DNA from: Symsagittifera roscoffensis | Taxonomy: Eukaryota; Xenacoelomorpha; Acoela; Convolutidae | Direction: 5' to 3' | Assembly (NCBI RefSeq): GCF_963678635.1 | Contig: NC_087070.1 | Coordinates: 23,053,419 to 23,117,418, forward strand | DNA length: 64,000 nt | Shown here: positions 27,930-39,100 of the stretch, one piece after another | Numbering within the stretch: the first letter of the stretch is position 1 | Layout: the number at the start of each line of letters is the position of its first letter | The notes under the pieces: model-generated | Databases searched by the model: none | Told to the model about the DNA's origin: nothing | The model's input: the letters and a program-made list of their open reading frames with translations, nothing else | Program-made: the position numbers and the translations under genes

Positions 27930-29380
27930 GCGAGTTAAGTTAGATGAAGTTTTGAAGGATTTCTTTTTTTTTTCAGTTATAAATAGACCTTTCTACCTTG
28001 CGCTAGCAGGGGGAATTCTGTAGCATTTTTAGAATCGTGCGAATTTTTAGAATTTTCCATTCCGTATTGATTCAAGTTAGTTTCAACAGTTTCTTAACAT
28101 GAAAGGTCTTTTTTAAGATTAATGCACGTAGTGAGTACTTTTTTGTAGGTCTTGTTGTTATTTTTTGGGTTTTTTTTTCAGGAAAAAGTCTTGAAATTTG
28201 TTCACGCTCAATTTTGTTTTTTCGTGGTTTGACTTGTGATTTCTTTTAGAGTTCAGTACATGTCCATTGTTAAAAGGAAGCCAAACTCCACTATCGAACA
28301 GCAAAAGTGTTAAGTTCACAAAAAAACGTGATCGATTTCTAATTTCAAAAATGGAAATTAATTATCATATTTCCCAGCGCAATAAGAATTTAACCAATTG
28401 ATCCAATTTTCTCAAACTTGGGTATTTTTAGCAAACAAAGAGTCGGTACTAGTTAACTTGTTTGGTCCCGTGACCAAACTACTTCCTAGTTTAGATGATT
28501 GGTCACGCTTATTTCCTAAAAGGAAGAACCAGCACGGGATTTGAACCTACGCCTTGGGGTTGGTCACCCGTTTTGTACCGGCAAGATTAACCAGGGCCGT
28601 TTCTACAGCAACATAGAAAATTAAAAATGCTTACTGTTAGAATTAGCCACAGAAGTACCTCGGTTTTTATTAGCATTTTGAGGGACCAAACAAGTAAACT
28701 AGTACCAAAGTGTCCGTCATAAATTGTTTGTTAGGCGAGTTAAGTTAAATGAAGTTTTGAAAGATTTCATTTTTTCAGTTGCTATAAATTCGAAAAGCTT
28801 TAAGGTCATCTATTTTTTTTCGATTTCCTTGCGTTCATTACTCTTTTCCAACTGCCAGTTGACTATGTTTTCAAAATTGAAGTTTTTTTGTGTCTTCATC
28901 TTAAATCGTTATCTTTAATCACTTTTTTGTGCTCAATTTAGATTCCTTATGCAGTCACGGGCCATATCACTTGGCAGAAACTGCAAAGACAATAGAGTAG
29001 ATGTAGATCTCAGTCTAGAAGGACCCTCTCACAAGATATCCAGGGTTCAAGCTACCATCACACTTCTGCCAAGTGGGACATTCGCTTTTATGAACCAAGG
29101 AAAACGACCCGTGTTTATAGACGGAAAAGTGGTATTGCCAGGGAATCGAAAAAGGCTGCAGGATAATAGTGTGATTATCATATGCAAAGTGGCTTTGCTA
29201 TTTTTAGCCAACAACTTGCTCTCTACTCAGATGAAAGAGAAGTTTAACGAGGAAGTTATAAAAACTAGCAGAAGTGGTTATGCTAATACCAAAAAACCTG
29301 CTAGTTATAATAGTAATAATGCAATAAATAGTCACCACGAGAACAGTCGTAATAGTAACGACGCCGCTCGAGGTCAGTAA
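27258..29380 (+). CDS. MCRS1: Microspherule protein 1 homologue (MCRS1-like), 3' part of the gene
   Basis: Two exons, 27,258-27,929 and 28,942-29,380, encode about 369 residues. They match animal MCRS1 throughout: the MCRS_N domain first, then an acidic helical stretch, then a C-terminal FHA domain. MCRS_N landmarks include 'KFSTHFTLTEIQERWESILY' and 'KAIFSDAEEQILCD'. FHA landmarks are 'ISLGR', 'DVDLSLEGPSHKISR' and 'NQGKRPVFIDG'. MCRS1 proteins bind nucleolar and chromatin partners (INO80 and NSL complexes) and spindle microtubules. Human MCRS1 has about 130 mostly disordered residues before MCRS_N. They are absent here because the first visible exon opens at a splice acceptor (TTTCAG, 2 nt of the codon supplied from upstream), so the gene is 5'-incomplete in this window. 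The protein ends in a polar, Asn/Ser-rich tail of about 45 residues. It could be a 5'-truncated copy, but both exons are intact. Confidence 0.93.
27926..27985 (+). repeat. Donor-region segment duplicated within the same intron (copy 1)
   Basis: About 60 bp spanning the exon end and GC donor (from TTAGGCGAGTTAAGTTAGAT to TTTCAGTTATAAAT) recur at 28,731-28,791 with a few substitutions. The second copy is inside R1 copy b and is absent from the other R1 copies. Confidence 0.85.
28445..28706. mobile_element. 262-bp hAT-like MITE
   Basis: Terminal inverted repeats of 25 bp at 28,445-28,469 and 28,682-28,706 (outer ends GGTACTAGTT and AACTAGTACC) match at all but one position. Flanking 8-mers AAAGAGTC (28,437-28,444) and AAAGTGTC (28,707-28,714) agree at 7 of 8 bases and look like a target-site duplication. 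Eight bp is the length made by hAT transposases. There is no coding capacity, so movement would have depended on an autonomous relative elsewhere. Confidence 0.8.
28515..28625 (-). repeat. tRNA-like (B-box) segment inside the MITE
   Basis: On the minus strand GGTTCAAATCC (28,537-28,547) matches the RNA polymerase III B box GGTTCRANNCC. It is preceded by 'CCCCAAGGCGTA' and, further upstream, by an A-box-like TGGTTAATCTTGCCGG (28,577-28,592). The arms pair poorly, so it is not a functional tRNA. A tRNA-derived SINE fragment captured by the MITE is one reading. Confidence 0.4.
28731..28791 (+). repeat. Donor-region segment duplicated within the same intron (copy 2)
   Basis: Carries TTAGGCGAGTTAAGTTAAAT, the same GC-type donor context as the exon end 800 bp upstream, followed by the same T-rich run and TTTTTTCAG. 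It interrupts R1 copy b between 'CGTCATAAATTG' and 'TTCGAAAAGC'. Confidence 0.85.
28942..29380 (+). CDS. MCRS1: MCRS1 last coding exon (FHA domain)
   Basis: Encodes 'FLMQSRAISLGRNCKDNR' and the rest of the FHA domain, then a basic and Asn/Ser-rich tail, ending in TAA. FHA domains fold as a beta sandwich that binds phosphothreonine. The Gly-Arg pair of the first conserved loop and the Asn of the last loop are present. As in human MCRS1, the usual SxxH is 'SRxQ', so phosphopeptide binding may be atypical. Confidence 0.92.
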
Positions 29381-30184
29381 ATGATTGATTTGAAAAACCG
29401 AAGACTGGTCGGTCGATCGATGAATCATGTAATTTGAGGTATTATATAATAATTGTGTCGTAGTTTTTGAGTTGGTTTGATTATTTGTTTAGACGCACAG
29501 GTAAATTCAACATTTGCTGACGATGTTTTAAATTTAATTGTATGACGAGCGAGCTCGACGTGATTTTAGAATTGATTTGACACAAATAAGAGATGACCTT
29601 AGCTTTTCAAATAAATGACCGAGTAACCATCGTGTATTAATTTTTAAAATACCTTTAAGTATTTGTCAGTGTTTTAATTTCAGTTTAAAATATACGAAAG
29701 AAAGATTTTGAATCTCTAGATATAAATTGCTATTTTGTTACTTCGAAATCTGTGTTTCAGAAACCATGCTTTGAAACTGTGAAGTAACTGGTCGCTCTGA
29801 TTTTGATCAGCTGTTCCATTCGAGTTTCGATCCACTATTCTATCGTTTTCTTTCCTGATTTCTATTTACGACAGAAAAATTAATTATCTGACTCAAATTT
29901 GCAACCAATGTAGTACACCTGCTCATTGCATTGCCACTTTATGCTTTTCTGGTATTCGGTGTTCCTGACTGACACCTATTTACTTTTTCTTTGTTAATAT
30001 TTTCTCAATTCAAATATCTTTTCCACTTTCTATCACTTGTTATTTGACGGGGCGATTGTTTTAAGAAACATTACACCTAATTAATCGGTACACTACCTTT
30101 ATCATTATCGTCTCCTTCCTTTCATTTGTTTGATCAGTGGTTTAAATTTTATACTTCTTAAACGTCCTCTAACTGCAAGTAGAG
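29381..30184. other. Intergenic region between MCRS1 and SERINC
   Basis: Holds the MCRS1 3' UTR and the SERINC 5' flank in 0.8 kb. I see no open frame of note, no clear TATA box at a fixed distance and no repeat. The SERINC transcription start cannot be placed. Confidence 0.6.
29610..29615 (+). terminator. Candidate MCRS1 polyadenylation signal
   Basis: AATAAA about 230 nt after the MCRS1 stop codon, the first canonical hexamer in that interval. Confidence 0.45.
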
Positions 30185-33100
30185 ATGGGGCTGGTGTTGG
30201 GCACGTGTTGTGCCGCCCAGTTGGCTTGTTGCGTGGGCTCCTCCATCTGTTCCTGCTGCTGTTCCTGTCTCCCATCTGTGAAGGCCTCCACCTCAACTAG
30301 ACTCATGTATGCCACCATGCTCTCCCTCATCGCTCTCCTCTCTATGATCCTACTCAGCACACCTGTGGAAGAGTGGCTCGAAAAGGTAAATCCCGTTTCC
30401 CATTCCATTTTTGGGTATTTTCCGTTAAACGGCCCAAAATAACCAAATTAGTATTTGCATTCGCTCGATTTGTTTTTCAACCAATCAGATTCGAGGATTA
30501 TTATCTAAATTTGAGACCATAATGCTCTATTGGAAATTTTTTCAACCTATCAGATTCGAGCATTCTGATTAAGAGTAATGAACGTAGCTAAGACTTTTCA
30601 TAGGTCTTGCTGATTTTTTTTTGTTTTTTTGTTTTCAGGAAAAAGTCTTAAAATATTCATGCACTTAGATATAATGCACTTATTGAGTTCGATTGAAACT
30701 CATCTGCTGAAAGTGACGTGAATAGCACTCTCCAAATACGAACGTGAAATGGCGCGAATAAATGTGAAAGATTTCTTGTTTCTAAAGTGGAATTTATTTT
30801 TAAGATTTCCCAGCGGAATAAAAACTTTACCTATTGATCCCGTTTTCTCAAGTTGGGTTCATTTTTTCAAAAAAGCGCCAATCATAAATTGTCCTAGAAG
30901 TTCAAAGAGCTTAAAAGGCATCTATTTTTTTTTGAAATTCGAAAGTTGAGATTTTTCAAGAAAGTCGGTGTTTTTTAATGTTTACTAGCGTTCATTTCTC
31001 TTTTCCAAGCTTTGATTGGCTATGTTTTAAACTTTGAGATCATCAAAAAAAATCATTTTTGGACCGTTTAACAGAAAAGACATATTTTAGTTAGTACTGA
31101 CGGAAACTTTGGTTATGATTGGGTATTCTCATGATGGAGGGACGGAATAATAGAAAACTTTCAACCAATCAGAATTGTTAGATTGTTCTAAACGAATTGT
31201 GCACAAAACGGAAGTCATTATGAACAGAAAATGACAATTCGTGCAGATATACCAAAAAAAAAATCATTTTTTCAAATGTGTTTTAGGGTTTTTCCAATAC
31301 CCGACTGCGATTTTACAATATTTGAAAGTTAATGTATCTGCTCATGTTCTAACTGGTCAATATTTATTTTAATGGCCTGGTTTTATTTGCTTTCTTTGAG
31401 ATATTCGCAATTTCTTTCAGATTTTTGACTGCTCAATTCTGATTGGCTGAAATTATCTGAAAACAAATTTCTAACATTCGGGCCGTCCATCATGAGGGAC
31501 GCCGTCGTTTTGATTTTGTGGTCAAAATAGTCTTATGAGTTTTTTCTGTTCTATTCTGTTTTCTTTTTCAAAACTTCCATTGATTTTCATTTATCTGCGT
31601 TTTGAGCTTGTGCGGTTGATATTTCTCAGATATACGATTGTGAATTGTGTGTAGCGAATAGTAGAATGGTGTGTCGTAATGTCCATTCAAAAACTGTTCT
31701 CGTCTTAATAGCTGTCGTCTGAATTGTCAGACACCGTTTTTTTCTGTTTAGATAGCGTTGTATTATGACTTCTGTGAGGAAACACAAGTGCAGGAGGGGT
31801 CTCTGTGCAGACGAGTATTAGGATACTCTGCAGTGTACCATGTCTGTCTAGCAGGCACTCTATTCTTCCTATTTCTATCAGTACTCACTCTCTGTGCCAA
31901 GTCCAGTGCAGATCCAAGGGTCAAATTTGACAGGGGGTGAGATTGTTTCCCATTCTATCAATATATGTGGATGGCAATGTTGGAAAAATGGAACATTTTC
32001 TTGTAGTGAATTTTTGAATAAAGAACAAATTGTAAATTGGTCTGAACTGTTAACTTCATAAATTGCATCGTATTATTCCGCACTCAGTCATTATAATAGC
32101 AGGCTAACTACATGAAAATGGACAATTTGCCCGGTATGGTAACTGATAGTAACTGAAAACCCGGGTTAGTAACTGTAGTATAAAAGTTTTAACATGAAAT
32201 CTACATATTCAACGGCTTGAAAAGTTAAACCTGGTTGTTATAAAATTAAAGACTGAGAATACGACCTATGTTATCTCAACATTTAAATTGCTGAGAAGAT
32301 GTTACAGAGAAAGAAGTCATATTCAATCAAAAAAGAACTAGCAATATTGTCAACTTATTGTTTCCTATTTCACTGTGCTGCTTTGTTTCAGCTTCTGGCT
32401 GTGGAAGTTCCTCTTGCTCATTCTGCTGATTGTGGGCGTGTTTTTCATCCCCACCACAAAAGCATTCTACACTAGTAAGGTCCCATAACCTCAATACTAA
32501 AACACTATTAGGTCAAAAGATAAACGATGTGCTGCTTCTGTGATAGCAAAAAACATGTAAGAGACATTGCGAATAATCTCGAAAAGTCAATCCGAACACC
32601 AAATCAAGTTTTTTGGTTTGTCATACTAGGAACACTATATAAGGTAAATGGAACTTAGCTCGGCTAATAATATTACCAGTGATAAATTCAGCTAAATAAG
32701 TTGTATTCGTTTGGAAAAAAACGTATATGAAGATCAGATTCGATGGTTGAGCGAGAAATGTATCTTTTCAGCTATGTACGTTGGGGGTCTGATCGGGGGC
32801 TTCTTGTTCATCCTCGTCCAGATAATCATGCTCATCGACTTCGCCCACTCATGGAACGAATCATGGTATGCGTGATTATTTTCTGTATAACAACTCCTAA
32901 AAAGTGTGGTCAAAAAGAGTCAGCTTCTTTTTGTTTTTAATGCTTGTTTAGCAACAGCGGGTTTCACAGTAGTCTTAACTCCAGAGCTGACTTGCTAAGT
33001 GCCAATGAATAAAGTGAAAACCTTTTCTTAGATCATGATGTTTTTTTCTGTATTCTTACGGGAAAAATGTTTAAAAAATACTAGGTGCAGAAGTGTGTTC

Positions 33101-36100
33101 ATACTTCCTAATGCATTCATGTATATATGCAATGTCTGACTTCAATTAGATTTCATTTGCGAACTGGAAGGCAAACTACACTCTGCTTAAACAAAATGGT
33201 AAAAAGCGCAAAAAAAGACATGATCCGCTCTGAGTTTCGAAAATGGATTTTTGTTTTCAGAATTTCCAGCGGAATAAAAAACTATCATAAATTTTCTGTA
33301 ATTGGCCTAACGTTATTTTAAAAAAAAACGTCAACCATAAAATATCCCTGAAACTCAGAGCTTTAACTTTATATAGTTTTTTCTCTGAAATTTCAAATTG
33401 AAAAAAAGTTCGAAAATAATTGAATCATTTTTTATTGATTTCCTTAATTTTCATTGACTTTTCGAACTGTCTGTTGTGTATTTTCGACTTTTTAGGTGAA
33501 CATCAAATATCGAACCAATCATATCGAAATCAAACCAAAATTCGAATTTCCCAACACTGTAGTTGGGTACTGCAAGAGTACTCTGAGGATTTGCAAATGC
33601 GACTGCTCAATTGCTTTTAATTTCCGAGATTTGACGTTTCTTAGTTCATTTTAGTTTTTTTTTTCAAAGAACTTAAGTATAATTTCACATAACTTGATAA
33701 AAACTTTGCAAATTTTGTAAATACGAACCCTGTAATTGGGTGCTGTCAGAGTACACTCAAAGGATGCAGATCTTGTTTCCAATATATGCGGTTTTTTTTA
33801 TTGTTAGAAATTCGAAGCACCTGAGGTGCGTTGCGCGCTAGTGCAAATTGATTTCAAATTTCTTTGCGTTTCCGGAACACTTAGCCTGTGGGCAGCGAAT
33901 ACGCCTGGAATGAGTCGAAATTGACAGGACCTATTTTTTTCAAACGGGAAATATTCCGTTTAGAAAAAAAATTGTTGGATTTTGTTAAATACCTTATGTT
34001 TTGATTTACTTCAGCTATTTGTAATTTCTTGACTTCGTATATTTTTCTTTTTGTTTTTCTTTAGCTAAAAACTTCATTCTGCCCAAATGATTTTGGTTTA
34101 TATTTTATCGGCTAAGTGAACTATTTATGAGTCGTTTTAAGGTAAACAAATTTTTTATGCTTTGTATGGCACAAACTGGAAAAATTTTATAGAAATAATA
34201 GCTTAAGTTTTTCATTGCAATATTTTTTTGGCTTTTTTTTCACTGGATGATAGGTTTTGGGCTCAAATTATATCGGTTTAATGGCATCATGTGGCGTTTT
34301 TTGACGAGCAAAAAAAAATTGTATGTTCGTGTGTGTCTTTGTGACCTTGTTAACACCTGGTAAATTTTCTTCCGATTTGAATTTCACACTCTATTGTCCT
34401 GGCACGTTTTTGTTTCAAAATTAGCCTAATTCGTTTAGCTTTTCTGACTTTTTCGATTTTTTTGTACATTTTTTTCCGAATTAGGGGCTTTCTGGTTTTG
34501 TATTGCAGGTGCTTCTGTGTTAGAATTTACTTTACTTTTATAGTCGTGGAATAACATCTTTCTTTTTCTTTCTTTCTTTCTTTCTTTCTGTTTTTCTTTC
34601 TGTCTTTCGTCCTTTCTTTCGTTCTTTCTTTCTTTCTTTAGTTTTACACTTTATGCGAAATTGTTGATGCCTATTTTTCTGAATATGAACACCTATGGGC
34701 TCTTTTATGATCTCCAGTTTCATTATTGATTCACAGTTAGTGGCTTGTGGAGTACCTCTATGACCTAAAAGAGCGACTAGCAATTGCAGAACAGAGTGCA
34801 ATATAAAATCCCTCTTACAGTAAACGATGGGTTTTATGCTTTTGTTCACTTTCAGGGTGGGCAATATGGAAGACAGTGACAACAAGTGCTGGCTAGTGAT
34901 GCTCATCACATCCATGTTGTTCATGTTCACCTCCTCCCTCCTAGGGGTCGTGCTCCTCTTCATCTACTACACTAACTCAGACTGCTTGGATAATATAGTG
35001 CTCATTGTGCTTCTGGTGCTGCTCTGTGTCATCATCTCAGTCCTGTCAATAATCCCCAAAGTACAAGAAGGTCAGGATCTACTTAAGTTTTACATATGCA
35101 ATTCTTTTTGATTATGATATCTCAAGCCATTTACGATAGAATAAGCAACAGAAACTGGCAATTGACTAAACTAGTCAAAATTAACGATTAAACTATTTCG
35201 ATAAAAAAGCGCTATCTCAGCTGGAGAGATGGCTAATAAAGAAAAATAATGTTTGCCAGAAGATCTGAAAATTAACTCTGTTAACTAAGTCTTATTTGAA
35301 TAAGCAATGATTTTGCTACCTTTTTTCTCTATGAAAGGCATCTAAATTTAAGCGGAGCTTAGCCCTTGTGGCTCATTTTTTGATAAGGCGCCATTACAAA
35401 ATGTATGAATTTTTTTGTATTCTGATGGTGTTTTAGAGAATCCGCGGAGTGGTCTGTTGCAGGCGTCTGTGACTAGTCTGTTCGCAGTGGGTCTCACCTG
35501 GATGGCCCTCTCCTCAGACCCCAGAGACCAGTGCAACCCCACGGGGGAGGGGGCTCAGTGGGTCAGCATTGTAGTCGCTCTCTTCGTCGCTAACTTCACT
35601 GTACTCATCGCCACGTGAGAATCATCAGTATTTGCAACAAAGTTATGATCAAACATGATTAAGAATTGATACATATAAAACAAATGTTCATTGTAAAAAA
35701 ACATTGAAGGTTTCATTGTAAATTTACGAGAAGTCAGAGATTCAGTTTGAACAAGGATAGAAGTGAAGTTAAACTTTAATTGAAACTGAACGGATCAATT
35801 GAACAGTGGAACGATTTCGTACTTAGACGTTTGTTATGCAAAAACATGGGCGTTTTTTACCTATTTATTTTAAGCTACGGCTCCAATCAAAAGAAATCAA
35901 AGTTTGCTGAAAAAATAGTTTATCTTTGTGGAATCTGAGCCTTGTTTTTCAGTCGTACTTCAAACAAAGACGAAGACAGCTCATCCAACTACGCTGCAGG
36001 TTAGATAAAAATTTCTTTTGAAGAGCGCCATTGAAGAGATTGATGCCTTTTTTCTTTTGAAAGAAATTGATCCTAAGCTTTTTTGGAAGCGCCACTGAAG

Positions 36101-39100
36101 AAATTGATGCCTTTTTGAAGACTTTCGATAAATAAATTAAAGTTCATGCTTTTTTCATTTAAACTGGTCAAAACTAAGCTTTAATATACCAAATGAGATT
36201 CGAATTCCGATCGAAGTGTTCAACTTTTGTTCGGTTTTTGGTTTGTAATTACTCTAATAGTTAAGGTCGTAACGATAATCATGTGTGCGGAGTGCGGTCT
36301 GTATTTAGACAACCTCGTATTCATACTCGTCAGTATTTAGACAAATACTGTATGAACCAATCAGAATCGAGATAAGACATAAATAATCCAAAATAAATAA
36401 TAATTATTTATTAATTTCTTCCTTGTCTCGATTCTGATTGGTTAATACAGTAATTGTCTAAATACTAACGTGTCTGAATACGCGGTTGTCTAAACACTGC
36501 TACGTAACCCTTGTGTGCCTGTTATTAGCTTGTGCAAAATTATTCATTTCGTTGTTTATTCATTTGAAGAACATTTTGCCACTAATTTACAAACAGTTTT
36601 TAAGATCACAATTTATTCCGACCACTTCGCGAAGGGTAAAAAACCATGACGTAGGGTGTCTTTTTCTGACTGAGTTTGACTGCCCAACAAAAGCTCGTAA
36701 GTGTGTTATCATGTTAAAGCCCCATTGGTGGCGATGCCAAAAAATCAAAGCAATTGCCTCAGTGTCGAAAATTTTTTGCCTCAGTGTCGAGCAACATTAG
36801 TCAACTTAATAGCGCCTCTTTTCTTCTTTCAGAAAAAAAAGTGAAACAAAAAAATCAATAAGTGAAATTCTTTGACTATTATTCATTGTTTTTTTTTGCA
36901 AAAATAAATGTGGTCGAAAATTTCAGGTACAACAGAATGGGTCGAGTGATATATCATATTATAGCATTTTCAATCGATCGATAATGAAAAAATTCAAAAA
37001 TTGCGGTCAAAGTTGAGAAAAATAATTTTTGCTTTGCAGTCTAATTTCGAACAAGTAAAGCTAAACGATTTAGATCAAAATTGGTAATTTTAACCGGAAA
37101 ACTTTAGTTTGAATCCTGTAAAACAAGTTTTTAAAGATTTACATAGCGCTTCTTTGTCAAAAGAAACTTTTCTAAAAAAGGCCAAAAAGCAACAACGTTG
37201 TCAACTAGGACCTCCTAGACACACATCCTAATAGGCCGGACCCCGAACACTCATTTACATCTCGAAAACGTAAAATTGCACTTTATGTAAACTTTTCTAA
37301 AAAATGCCAAAAAGCAACAACGTTGTCAACTAGGACCTTCTAGACACACATCCTAATAGGCCGGACCCCGAACACTCATTTACATCTCGAAAATGTAAAA
37401 TTGCACTTTATGTAAACTTTTCTTAAAAATGCCAAAAAGCAACAACGTTGTCAACTAGGACCTTCTAGACACACATCCTAATAGGCCGGACCCCGAACAC
37501 TCATTTACATCTCGAAAATGTAAAGTTGCACTTTATGTAAACTTTTCTAAAAAATGCCAAAAAGCAACAACGTTGTCAACTAGGACCTTCTAGACACACA
37601 TCCTAATAGGCCGGACCCCGAACACTCATTTACATCTCGAAAATGTAAAATTGCACTTTATGTAAACTTTTCTAAAAATGCCAAAAAGCAACAACGTTGT
37701 CAACTAGGACCTTCTAGACACACATCCTAATAGGCCGGACCCCGAACACTCATTTACATCTCGAAAATGTAAAATTGCACTTTATGTAAACTTTTCTAAA
37801 AAAAAATGCCAAAAAGCAACAACATTGTCAACTAGGACCTTCTAGACACACATCCTAATAGGCCGGACCCCGAACACTCATTTACATCTCGAAAATGTAA
37901 AATTGCAAATAAATTGAATAAATTCCACGACTAAGTGAAAAATACTTTTTGGGTCTAGTTTTCTGGAACTAGGGTTGACTGTCTCGAAAGAAGTCAAAGA
38001 TGAAAATTTGAACATATATATATTATGATATATAAAACTAAAGTTGTTTTCAGGCTATGCACGCTACAAAACTGTAAAAGTAATTATAGTTTAACATTTA
38101 AAGAGCACCAGCTTGAGCGGATACTGAAGGCTATTCATCCTGTCTAAAGTGCCGCGAACGAATGAGAAGCATATTTTTGTCAATTTTTATTTGAAATGTG
38201 AAAATAAATTTTTCTGATATTTTGAATTAAAAGAATATCTGATCATAATAAAGAACCCAAAAAAAAGAGGAAATAAAAATGCAATGCTTAAAACAAAAAC
38301 TTTTTTCAAGAAGAACATCAAAAGTAAATAAATTTTTCTAAATATAAACTGATTTATTAAGTATCGATATCCTTCCAACCGTCTCTTGTCTCTTGATTAT
38401 ATGCGTCTATGTTCTACAGGTAATCAGAGCTACGGAACTCTTAGTGGTAACGGTAAGCTAACCTTATTGAAAAGGCTGTTTAGTTTGACGATAGTTTCGT
38501 AAAAACCTAGGGAAAAACTTTGTTTACACAGGCAAAGCTCCTATACGGCACAAACTTGCAAATTGAAGAATTTGGTGCCTAGTTAATAAAAGTTTCTTTT
38601 AATCTTCTGTAAAAAACAAGTTGTGTGAGATACTCTAAGTTAATTTTCATCGGCTTGATATACATACTTGTTTGCATAGTTTCATCTCTCAAAACTGATA
38701 GTTTCGATTAAAATGGAAAGTTAAGCGAAAAACAAGGGTAGGCGGATGCGTTGCAAGTAGTGAAGAATGTTCCGACCTGAGTGAAGAAAAATCAAATATG
38801 AAAATATTTTCAAAAATTGAAAAAAGTCAAAAATGTTATTTTGTACCCAGAAAAGGCTATTGAAATAGGCAAAAGAATGCTAGACTTACTGATTAATGTA
38901 TTAAAGATCTAGTAGAATTAAATTTGGAATCAGCTTCTAACTCTTGTCAAATTTAGTCTGGGAATCGAAAAATTTCAAGTTTTGCTGGGCTGTGGGACAA
39001 TTTTAAAATTTGTTCAGAACCCCAATCACGACCAATTTGGCTCTTATATGATTCCTCACTTGACATCTCACGAGATTCCCTCAGGGTAGTCAAAATTTGC

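Larger units (their letters stand above)
28117..28885 (+). repeat. Dispersed repeat R1, copy b (interrupted twice)
   Basis: Left part 28,117-28,436 ('AATGCACGTAGTGAGTAC', 'GGAAAAAGTCTTGAAAT', 'CATATTTCCCAGCG') and right part from 28,715 ('CGTCATAAATTG', 'CGAAAAGCTTTAAGGTCATC', 'CCAACTGCCAGTTGACTATG') form one R1 element. It is split by a 262-bp MITE and by the 60-bp donor-region duplication. Confidence 0.75.
27930..28941 (+). other. MCRS1: MCRS1 intron with probable GC-AG ends
   Basis: Joining ATT-AG to A-TTC-CTT-ATG restores the family sequence (RGRSI-R-FLMQSRAISLGR) without a gap. That join places the donor at AG|GCGAGT and the acceptor at TTTAG. The nearest GT (27,933) would shift the frame of the next exon. 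The donor matches the known GC-AG consensus AG|GCAAGT at all but one position. The intron holds R1 copy b, a MITE nested in that R1 copy, and a second copy of the donor region. Confidence 0.75.
32866..34855 (+). other. SERINC intron 4 content
   Basis: Carries R1 copy d, a 42-bp direct repeat (33,554-33,595 and 33,728-33,769, sharing 'CTGTARTTGGGTRCTG' and 'AGAGTAC'), and a CTTT microsatellite. The rest is AT-rich and featureless. Confidence 0.6.
36000..38419 (+). other. SERINC intron 7 content
   Basis: Longest SERINC intron (2.4 kb). From left to right it has a local two-copy repeat (GCGCCATTGAAGAGATTGAT at 36,026 and GCGCCACTGAAGAAATTGAT near 36,093), a foldback element, an AT-rich stretch, the 125-bp minisatellite, and an exon-like 20-nt segment at 38,054-38,073. 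Confidence 0.6.

Noticed and set aside
27930-28023. C-terminal extension of the MCRS1 exon frame to the stop near 28,023
   Set aside because: It departs from the family exactly at the GC donor and translates the T-rich intron start.
34538-34963. Lys/Glu/Arg-rich minus-strand frame of 141 codons
   Set aside because: It is the CTTT microsatellite plus the antisense of SERINC exon 5.
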